Shown here: piece after piece, positions 18,985 to 26,038 of the stretch | Layout: every line of letters begins with the position of its first letter | Position numbering within the stretch: position 1 is the first letter of the stretch | Source of the DNA: Cytobacillus sp. NCCP-133 | GTDB taxonomy: Bacteria > Bacillota > Bacilli > Bacillales > Cytobacillaceae | Assembly: GCF_026011715.1 (NCBI RefSeq) | Contig: NZ_BRVM01000004.1 | Span: 139,286 to 203,285 of the forward strand | Direction of reading: 5' to 3' | DNA: 64,000 bases | Notes under the pieces: generated by a model | Seen by the model: only the letters and a program-made list of their open reading frames with translations | What the model was told of the DNA's origin: nothing | The model's database searches: none | Position numbers and translations under genes: made by a program

Positions 18985-20740
18985 GGCGATATACCTCCCA
19001 TTCAAAAGCAATTAATAGCAAAGCAAATAAAGTCAGCCAAAACCATAAAGTCTCATTTGGCCTTTGGGTCATACTTTCTTTTTCTGAAGACTTTTCATTC
19101 ATTATAAAAGAGTCTTCAGCATCTGCATTTTTTTCCCGTTCATCGAGAAGGACAGAAAAATAATAGATTTGGTTTTCTGATACAGCCTGGTAGGTCCCCG
19201 GTACAGCAGGAACTTTGAAATTTTCATTTTTTAAATCTAGCGTATATAAGTTTTCATCTTTATTATTAAAAACCTCCCATGTGCCATTGCCCTCTCCGAT
19301 ATTAATCCATCTCTCTTCCCCCGAACTAAAGTACCCCAGGAAATCTGTCTGATGAGATAACCATTGGTAAGTATTATATAAAAAGATGGGGAAACTGGGC
19401 TGCAGCGGCCAATCTGTATCAGCCAGGTCAAAGTTCACAATAACAATCGGCTGTCCATTCAGCATTCCTTTTTGTATCAAAGGGGTTTTTCCGCTTTTCA
19501 AAACGGTTTCCCATTCTCCCTCTGGAGAAACGGCTGCGGACCCTATAAACACTTTGTCAATATCTACATATTGAAGGAGGGCATCATCTGTACCAGTAAG
19601 CTTCTCCTCGAGCTTTACTTTTTCTTTGCTGCTATTTAAAAAAAGGAGAGGCTGTTGAGGGAGTTCAGATGTTGCTTTTCCTTCAATCAGAACAACTCCC
19701 TTTATATTAAAACCGCTGATGGCATCAGGTGATGTCTGGAGCAGCTCTGCTCCTAAATTTTGAAATCCTTTCACTGCAAAGGGGTTAACGGAGCCCATGG
19801 CATAAACCTTAGGTTTTTGGTCTGTAAAGATTGAAGCGGCTGAATTATCAGCACTATAGCCATCTTTAATAGAAATAGCTGCTTCATAATACGGTTTTTC
19901 AGGAAGGTTCGGAATGTGAACGGTTGTCTGCTCATTTGCTTGCAATGATAGTTTTTGTTCAAACAAGACTTCATCTCCTTTATGCACTTTGAAGCTTGTA
20001 TCTATATTTGTGGCAGACTGGTTTTCGATCACTGCAACAGCTGAAATGTTTTCGCCAATTGCCGCAGTTCCAAAGGATTGCAATGATATGTTTCCTTTGT
20101 CCTCTCCAACGTTATGTACAACAGTGTATAAATCATCCACTTTCTCTTTTACCTTTTCAGGAGTAACAGCATCTGAAAAAAGATGGATCGCTGTATCTTT
20201 GCCCGAAGATAATGAAACAGCCAGGCGCAATGCCTTGTCCATATTTTCATGTTCATAAGTCAGCTCCAAATTTTTAATGGCTTCCCGGATCTCCTTTGGG
20301 TCTTCCTCCCTGCTGAGCAGGATCTCATTTTTATCTCCTGCTTTAATGAGCGTGATTTCCTGGCCGCTGAGTTTGCCAGCTAAATCAAGCATTTCCTGCT
20401 TGGCTTTTTCAAACCGTGTGCCTTCTCTTTCCTCAGCTGACATAGAGGCAGAAGGATCAGCAATGATGATTAGATGTTCGCCCTTCAGTGCATCTTCAAG
20501 CCAAAACGGCTGTACAAGTGCCAGCATTAATAACAGGAGCGCCAAAATTTGCAGCCAGAATAAGAGATTCTGCTGAAGTTTTTTTAGCCATGGAGATGCC
20601 TGCCATTCGTTCAGCACCTGCTCCCATAGCATGTTGGATGAAACGGTCATTTCCGAATACTGTTTACGAAAAAAGTAAAATAAAACAACGGCCCCTATAA
20701 AAATAGATAAACTAAAATAGATAGGATTTAAGAATTGCAT
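18968..20740 (-). CDS. BatA-type membrane protein with VWA domain
   Basis: A 590-residue protein. The N-terminus is BatA-like: MQFLNPIYFSLSIFIGAVVL, a hydrophilic loop and a second helix (about 59-78), then a VWA domain with DPSASM at 95-100 and LFSDAV. The second MIDAS element is degenerate: the usual threonine position reads HENMDKAL, so metal binding may be weak. Beta-rich and GATase-like regions follow, and a C-terminal helix (LWFWLTLFALLLIAF) anchors it. The start at 20740 has AGGTG 8 nt upstream; the frame to 20857 overlaps the DUF58 gene and is rejected. Family members are called BatA and WFA domain proteins. It probably pairs with the double-VWA protein encoded next. Confidence 0.83.
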   Translation of the reverse strand: MQFLNPIYFSLSIFIGAVVLFYFFRKQYSEMTVSSNMLWEQVLNEWQASPWLKKLQQNLLFWLQILALLLLMLALVQPFWLEDALKGEHLIIIADPSASMSAEEREGTRFEKAKQEMLDLAGKLSGQEITLIKAGDKNEILLSREEDPKEIREAIKNLELTYEHENMDKALRLAVSLSSGKDTAIHLFSDAVTPEKVKEKVDDLYTVVHNVGEDKGNISLQSFGTAAIGENISAVAVIENQSATNIDTSFKVHKGDEVLFEQKLSLQANEQTTVHIPNLPEKPYYEAAISIKDGYSADNSAASIFTDQKPKVYAMGSVNPFAVKGFQNLGAELLQTSPDAISGFNIKGVVLIEGKATSELPQQPLLFLNSSKEKVKLEEKLTGTDDALLQYVDIDKVFIGSAAVSPEGEWETVLKSGKTPLIQKGMLNGQPIVIVNFDLADTDWPLQPSFPIFLYNTYQWLSHQTDFLGYFSSGEERWINIGEGNGTWEVFNNKDENLYTLDLKNENFKVPAVPGTYQAVSENQIYYFSVLLDEREKNADAEDSFIMNEKSSEKESMTQRPNETLWFWLTLFALLLIAFEWEVYRRGNRG

Positions 20741-20747
20741 GCGATCG

Positions 20748-21614
20748 TCACCTAACCAGTCCCTTCGCAAAGAGATCCCTAAAAAGCACTGTCTGAAGAC
20801 CCCTTGAATCCGGGGCAAAAATATACTGGCCGCCATACCGTTTGCATAGAGCCTCAAGCTGCTTGTTATGATCCCTCAGCCTCTTTTCATAATCAGCTAG
20901 AATAGAAGGACTCATCGTGACGTTTACAGCCGTACCAGATTCACTGTCTATTAACTTCATGTCCCCTGAGTAAGATGGTGCCAGTTCCTCTTTTGCTTGC
21001 ACCTGGAACAGCCAAAACTCCTGTTTTAGCCCTTTCAGTTTCCTGAAGAGGCTTTCCCATTCCTTAAGCGGCTCAAATCCATCAGCTATTAGTATTGCAA
21101 GCTGCTGTTTTTTGGATAAAGCATCACGCAAAAAGCCAAGAAAGTTTTGGGAAAGCATACCAGACTCAAGGTTTTGGATTTCCAAATATGTACGCCTGCT
21201 ATAAATGGAGCCCTTTCTCTTAACCGGGTGGACAACAGCAGAAGATACCGCTGTAAACAAAAGCCGGTCTTCGGAAGAAAGCACCATAAAACTGAGTGCA
21301 GCAGCAAGCCCTTTGGCGTACTCCCACTTCGATTGGATCTTTCTCATTGAAGAAGTCGCATCAAGATAAACAGCAATGGAAAGTTCCTGCTCATCCAAAA
21401 ACCGTTTAATATAATGCTTTTGAGTTCTTCCATAAACATTCCAATCAATTTGGCGAATGTCATCACCTGGCTGATATGCCCTAAAATCGGAGAATTCCAT
21501 GGAAGAACCAAATTTATTGGACTGGCGTGAACCAGCATAAAAACCCCTTTTCTTTGTTTTTACAACTAACCTTCTTTTCTGAAGCCTTCCAAGGAGAATT
21601 TGTTGACTGTTCAT
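20748..21614 (-). CDS. DUF58 domain protein
   Basis: A 288-residue soluble protein. The DUF58 signature is at 40-58 (EFSDFRAYQPGDDIRQIDW). The C-terminal half is a VWA-like fold with DATSSM at 85-90 in place of DxSxS and ILIADGFEP later. DUF58 proteins are nearly always encoded beside MoxR ATPases and are thought to be their partners. The ATG at 21614 overlaps the last base of the MoxR stop; GTG at 21617 is possible. No membrane helix is seen, unlike many DUF58 proteins. Confidence 0.88.
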   Translation of the reverse strand: MNSQQILLGRLQKRRLVVKTKKRGFYAGSRQSNKFGSSMEFSDFRAYQPGDDIRQIDWNVYGRTQKHYIKRFLDEQELSIAVYLDATSSMRKIQSKWEYAKGLAAALSFMVLSSEDRLLFTAVSSAVVHPVKRKGSIYSRRTYLEIQNLESGMLSQNFLGFLRDALSKKQQLAILIADGFEPLKEWESLFRKLKGLKQEFWLFQVQAKEELAPSYSGDMKLIDSESGTAVNVTMSPSILADYEKRLRDHNKQLEALCKRYGGQYIFAPDSRGLQTVLFRDLFAKGLVR

Positions 21615-22618
21615 CACCCTTTTGCTCCCCGTCCCAAATCACTTAATAATTCTTCAATGATCGAGTCTGCTGTAATATCAGCGGCCTCCCCTTCAAAGTT
21701 TAGGATTAGGCGGTGCCGCAATACTGGTTTTGCAACGTTTTTAATATCTCCGATTGATGCATGAAACCGTCCGGAGCACAATGCCCTTGCTTTAGCCATA
21801 TTAATTAGGCTTTGAAGGCCGCGCGGGCCGCTTCCATGCTGGACAAATTCCCTTACTAATTCAGGTGCTTCCTCTGAGTCTGGATGGGTTGCCGTAATCA
21901 GCCAAACTGCATAATCAAGAACTTCATTTGAGATAAGGATCTCCCTAGCCAGTACCTGAAGGGAAATCACATCATCCAGCCCCGCAGTTTTTTTCAGATG
22001 TGTGACCTGTGCACCTGTTGTTCTTAAAGCAATTTGCTTCAGCTCTTCCTTCGTAGGATATTTAACATTTACCTTGCAAAGGAATCGGTCCGTTTGAGCT
22101 TCTGGCAAAGGATAAGTGCCTTCCATATCAATCGGATTTTGAGTGGCTAAAACGAAAAACGGCTGTTCCATTTTCTTTGTTTCACCCATAATGGTTACCG
22201 TTTTTTCACCCATTGCTTCCAACAGTGCACTCTGTGTCTTGGGTGTCGCCCTGTTAATTTCATCTGCAAGTATAATGTTTGCAAATAATGGACCACGGTG
22301 AAAACTAAACGTTTGCCTTCCTGCGTCGTCGGGCTGCAGCAGCATGGTTCCGGTGATATCAGATGGCATAATATCAGGTGTGAACTGAATGCGGGAAAAT
22401 TTAAGATCCAGAACTTCTGAGATTGTTTTTATCAGCATGGTTTTTCCAAGTCCTGGAAAGCCCTCCAGCAGTACATGGCCTCCTGCAAATATACTCCACA
22501 ATACCTGTTCAACCACTTCTTCCTGGCCGACTATAAATGATTGGATTTCGTCTTTCACCTTTGCGATGATGTCAGCAGCTTGTGCAAATTCCTGTTCTTT
22601 TTCCTCTATTACAGACAT
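21614..22618 (-). CDS. MoxR-family AAA+ ATPase
   Basis: A 334-residue AAA+ ATPase, presumed chaperone that remodels VWA-domain partners in an ATP-dependent way. Motifs: Walker A GFPGLGKTMLIK (near residue 57), FTPDIMPSDITG, Walker B IILADEINRATPKTQSALLEAM split over residues 112-135, sensor 1 FVLATQNP and arginine-finger region PEAQTDRF; the lid domain has GPRGLQSLINMAKARA. The ATG at 22618 has AAGGAG 8 nt upstream. Close to B. subtilis YeaC in family, which also neighbours a DUF58 gene. Confidence 0.93.
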   Translation of the reverse strand: MSVIEEKEQEFAQAADIIAKVKDEIQSFIVGQEEVVEQVLWSIFAGGHVLLEGFPGLGKTMLIKTISEVLDLKFSRIQFTPDIMPSDITGTMLLQPDDAGRQTFSFHRGPLFANIILADEINRATPKTQSALLEAMGEKTVTIMGETKKMEQPFFVLATQNPIDMEGTYPLPEAQTDRFLCKVNVKYPTKEELKQIALRTTGAQVTHLKKTAGLDDVISLQVLAREILISNEVLDYAVWLITATHPDSEEAPELVREFVQHGSGPRGLQSLINMAKARALCSGRFHASIGDIKNVAKPVLRHRLILNFEGEAADITADSIIEELLSDLGRGAKG

Positions 22619-22623
22619 TGAAG

Positions 22624-24174
22624 TCACTCCTTGTCAGGATCTATACTTGTAAAATAATTTTTAACGATTTCTTCTAAATCAGCTGGAAGTTTATATCGAT
22701 CCGTACTTTGCCTGTATGCTTCTTCATAATTTCCAAAAACTTCACTGTATGGCCTGATATTCCCTTTTAGAATAGGACCTTCTCCATCAAACTGCTGGCC
22801 TGATTGACCTTCACCAAGTATGCCATTATCATTTTCAATATTTTGCTGTCCTTCCATATTGGTTGGAATAGTCAAAAAGTCTCTTGATCCCTGTCCAAGA
22901 CCTGCCCCGCCTCCCTGTCCGCTGCCCGAGCCACTTCCTGTTCCTGTTCCAGCTCCGGCAGCTGAGCCTGATCCGCTGCCTGTACCCGATCCTGATCCGC
23001 TGCCTGTACCATTTGCGGAATTATTGCCAGTCTGATTTTGATTTTTTTGCTGTCCGGAATTACTTCGCTGCTGTGTATTTGAACTGGCCCCCTGACTCCC
23101 GGGCTGGCCAGGCGGAGCAAATGCCAGCTGACCGGGAGGCATCCCATTTGCAGCCATCTGCTTTTGGAGGGACAGCCCTGAACTCTGAAGCGCCTGCTGG
23201 GCTGCAGCAAGCTGTTTTAAAAGTTCTTCTGATTGCAATGCATCTTCTAGCTCAGCCAGCAGCTTTGAAAGCTCTTCTTCTGTTAAAGGTTCATCACTGC
23301 CTGTAAGCTTACTCAATGCTTTTCTTTGTTCTTCACTTAATTTTTCTTTCTGTTTTTCAAGCTTTGACAATTCTTTTTCAAAGGAAGCCAGATCCTTTTG
23401 ATCAAGAAGACGGCTTAATTGATCCAGACCATTTTTATCCAAGTTGGATTTCAAATTTTCCAGCGCAATTGATTTTTCTTTTTCTTTAAGTGCGTTAAAT
23501 TCCAGGCTCTTCTTTTGTTTTGCCAGCTCTTTTAATGCTTCTTCGGCCGATTTTTTTTCGGCAATTTTTTCTTGTGCTTCTTTTAAAGCCTTTTTCACCT
23601 CAGGATTTTTTTCCTTCTTTTCTTTTTTCTCTAGTTCCTTTTTTGCTCCTTCTACCAGCTCAATTTCCTTCTCTTGTCTTTGCGCCAATTCCATTTTCTC
23701 GCTTGGAATCATATATAACAGCACTGACAAAGCAAGAAAAGTAAAAAATGCTGTAAGGGGCTTAGGATATATGAAAACTTTCTTCCTGCCTAAAACGTGA
23801 TGATGGACTTTTTTCATATGCTTTAGTGCATCAGCAAGCTGCAATTTAGCTACTATTCCATCATCCGTTAGAAAAGAATGCGCTGTTAGTACCCTGTCTT
23901 CTGCTACAAACCTGTTATACACCGCTGCAGCATCAAGCATGTCTGGCCATTGATTCCAAATCCGGTAAGCAGCTGAGGCCGCAGATAAACATACAATTAG
24001 AAAAAAATAGTAACCAAGAAAGGGGATTGCTACAAATCGGGCAACAGCAATCAACAGAAATGACAAGAATGCCGCTGACAAAAGGAATACCTGGAACTCC
24101 ATAACAATCAGCTGAAATAGCATCTGTCTCTTAATCGGTTTTATTAATCTTAAAAATTGAATGCGGTCTTCCAT
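22624..24174 (-). CDS. Membrane-anchored coiled-coil protein with Gly/Ser-rich linker
   Basis: A 516-residue protein of unknown function in the MoxR operon. Two adjacent membrane helices (about 22-60) and a third (about 145-162) precede a long charged coiled coil, residues about 165-335, dense in Lys, Glu and Leu. A Gly/Ser/Gln/Asn-rich disordered stretch with GSG and GTG repeats (about 345-435) follows, and a C-terminal segment ends LPADLEEIVKNYFTSI. That end resembles the YF-type tail seen on other MoxR-cluster membrane proteins (DUF4175-like). I start at 24174 (MEDRIQF), with AAGGGA 9 nt upstream. It may act as a tether or assembly scaffold; this is inference. Confidence 0.75.
   Translation of the reverse strand: MEDRIQFLRLIKPIKRQMLFQLIVMEFQVFLLSAAFLSFLLIAVARFVAIPFLGYYFFLIVCLSAASAAYRIWNQWPDMLDAAAVYNRFVAEDRVLTAHSFLTDDGIVAKLQLADALKHMKKVHHHVLGRKKVFIYPKPLTAFFTFLALSVLLYMIPSEKMELAQRQEKEIELVEGAKKELEKKEKKEKNPEVKKALKEAQEKIAEKKSAEEALKELAKQKKSLEFNALKEKEKSIALENLKSNLDKNGLDQLSRLLDQKDLASFEKELSKLEKQKEKLSEEQRKALSKLTGSDEPLTEEELSKLLAELEDALQSEELLKQLAAAQQALQSSGLSLQKQMAANGMPPGQLAFAPPGQPGSQGASSNTQQRSNSGQQKNQNQTGNNSANGTGSGSGSGTGSGSGSAAGAGTGTGSGSGSGQGGGAGLGQGSRDFLTIPTNMEGQQNIENDNGILGEGQSGQQFDGEGPILKGNIRPYSEVFGNYEEAYRQSTDRYKLPADLEEIVKNYFTSIDPDKE
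22895..23040 (-). repeat. Low-complexity Gly/Ser-encoding tract
   Basis: Short GC-rich near-repeats of GGATCGGG/CAGGCAGC type encode alternating Gly-Ser and Gly-Thr units within the coiled-coil protein gene. Base composition here is unlike the rest of the gene. Such tracts are prone to length change. Confidence 0.7.
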
Positions 24175-24254
24175 CCATTTCATTCCCTTATTAAAAATTG
24201 CGGGCAATCCCGAGTCTCAAAGAGGCATATTCGAGATTTGCCCGAACAAGTCCG

Positions 24255-25106
24255 CTATTTAACCTTTTTCATATTGGGACGAAGCTTCTTGATGCTAAGC
24301 AGCACAGCTCCAATGAAAATCACTGTATACGAAATTAAATATGAAACCCATAAAGGAAACTCAATGCCTGTTGACCTTGAAATTTCATTTGTGATCTCCG
24401 GCTCAAACGTGCTGATCAAAATAATAACTGGGTTAAGCATGGCCGGAAAATAAGCCAAAGGATTTGTAGGCTGTGTAGCTGTATATCCATATGCATTAGT
24501 TAGCTGCATAAAAATTAAAGCCAGAAATGCCGTTCCCCCTGCTAAAAAAAGAGTAACACCATAGGTGGTAACCATTGATACAATTGTTTTCCGAATGAGC
24601 GTTGAAAATAGGACCCCGAGACTCCCGAAGGCAAGGATTGTGAATAAATAAAAGCCCATTGTCGTAAGCAATTGCCCAGGCGATATTCCGCCAAATAAAA
24701 ATACAAAGCTATAAAGCGGCAGACTAGCCGCAATTAGCAGAATCAAATATGAAATAGAAGAAATAAGCTTGCTCAATATAATGCTTGCAGAGCTTTGGGT
24801 TGTAGTCAGCATAATATTCAGCGTTTGCCTCTCCCTTTCACTGCTGATCACCCCTGCAGTTAAACCAGGAGTAATAAAAAGAATTAAGGCAAGCTGCAAA
24901 ACAGAAAGGACCATAAACATTGTCCGGCTCTGATCCGGCTTAAAGAAGCCCTGCATATTATTTGACAATGATTCAATAAAGATAAAACCAACTATGATCA
25001 GGCCAAGTGCCAAGAGGTAAAAAAGAACCCCCAAGTAGCTTTTAAAATTTCGGAAGCGGAGCTTAAATTCCTTGTTCAGCACTGGATTTACGACTAAATT
25101 CTTCAT
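24255..25106 (-). CDS. ABC-2 type transporter permease
   Basis: A 283-residue integral membrane protein with about six helices: 25-48, 80-105, 125-150, 160-180, 190-210 and 255-275. It has the N-terminal VNPVLNKEFKLRFRNFKSYLG entry common in ABC-2 permeases (residues 5-25) and the conserved GVISSERERQTLNIMLTTTQS region (residues 103-125), which is the ERE-type coupling helix. It overlaps the ATPase gene by 4 bp, so the two form one transporter. Substrate unknown. Confidence 0.88.
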   Translation of the reverse strand: MKNLVVNPVLNKEFKLRFRNFKSYLGVLFYLLALGLIIVGFIFIESLSNNMQGFFKPDQSRTMFMVLSVLQLALILFITPGLTAGVISSERERQTLNIMLTTTQSSASIILSKLISSISYLILLIAASLPLYSFVFLFGGISPGQLLTTMGFYLFTILAFGSLGVLFSTLIRKTIVSMVTTYGVTLFLAGGTAFLALIFMQLTNAYGYTATQPTNPLAYFPAMLNPVIILISTFEPEITNEISRSTGIEFPLWVSYLISYTVIFIGAVLLSIKKLRPNMKKVK

Positions 25107-26038
25107 GTCAGCTCAACTCCCTTTGTAATTTCCATAAAGACATCCTCAAGATCAGTTTCCACTTCAGCGAAGCTGGTGATGGCTAAATTATTCAATATGG
25201 CTTTTTTTAGCATTTCTGTTTGTTCTTCAGGAGTTCCCTTATAGATAAATTGGAAGGAAAAACCATCCTCCAGTATAGCCATTTTGGATACATGAGGATC
25301 ATCTTCAAAATAGGAGGCCGCTTTTTCTGCCCCTGCATGGACTTTTACAATGATCAGCCTTTCCCCTCTTAGCTGAGCCAGAATATCTGCCACTGCCCCT
25401 TGTGCCACTAACTTCCCTTCATCAATAATGCCGATTGTATCACACATTTCTGCCAGCTCCGGCAAAATATGGGATGAAATTAATATCGTTTTCCCCATGC
25501 TTTTCAATTCTTTTAATATTTCCCTCATTTCCACCCTTGCACGCGGATCAAGTCCTGAAGCAGGTTCATCGAGGATCAGCACTTCCGGATCGTGAATCAG
25601 GCATCTTGCCAGACAAAGACGCTGTTTCATCCCCCTTGATAAAAGATCAACATAGGAATCTCTTTTATGGAACAAATTGACAAGGTCGAGGAGCTGCGGA
25701 ATTAGCTTCTCCCTTTCAGCAAATGGAATACCATAGCTCGCACCGTAGAAATGAAGATATTCATCTGCCTTTAATTGATCGTAAACCCCAAAGAAGTCTG
25801 GCATATAACCAATCTGCTTTCTTACAAGCTTAGGCTCCTTTTGCACATCGTAGCCATTTACATAAGCAGACCCTGAAGTTGGAGCCAGTAAGGTTGCCAA
25901 AATCGAAAAGGTGGTGGTTTTTCCTGCACCGTTCTGCCCCACAAAACCAAACACACTTCCTTTTTCGATATTTAAATTTAATGATTCAAGTGCTGTAATC
26001 TTCCCGTATCTTTTTGTTAAATCAATAATCTCGATCAT
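25103..26038 (-). CDS. ABC transporter ATP-binding protein
   Basis: A 311-residue CcmA/GldA-type ATPase: Walker A GQNGAGKTTT (33-43), Q-loop IGYMPDFFGVYDQL, signature LSRGMKQRL, Walker B VLILDEPASGLD and switch histidine ISSHI. A C-terminal domain of about 90 residues follows, as in drug- and polysaccharide-exporter ATPases. It overlaps the upstream secreted-protein gene by 4 bp and the permease by 4 bp. The close coupling to the MoxR set suggests that the transporter is part of that system. Confidence 0.93.
   Translation of the reverse strand: MIEIIDLTKRYGKITALESLNLNIEKGSVFGFVGQNGAGKTTTFSILATLLAPTSGSAYVNGYDVQKEPKLVRKQIGYMPDFFGVYDQLKADEYLHFYGASYGIPFAEREKLIPQLLDLVNLFHKRDSYVDLLSRGMKQRLCLARCLIHDPEVLILDEPASGLDPRARVEMREILKELKSMGKTILISSHILPELAEMCDTIGIIDEGKLVAQGAVADILAQLRGERLIIVKVHAGAEKAASYFEDDPHVSKMAILEDGFSFQFIYKGTPEEQTEMLKKAILNNLAITSFAEVETDLEDVFMEITKGVELT

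Noticed and set aside
18433..19107. 224-codon plus-strand ORF antisense to the VWA genes
   Set aside because: Fully overlapped by two well-supported minus-strand genes; no family resemblance or ribosome binding site.
20741..20857. 39-residue N-terminal extension of the BatA-type protein
   Set aside because: It overlaps the DUF58 gene out of frame; the internal ATG has a good ribosome binding site and starts with the BatA motif.
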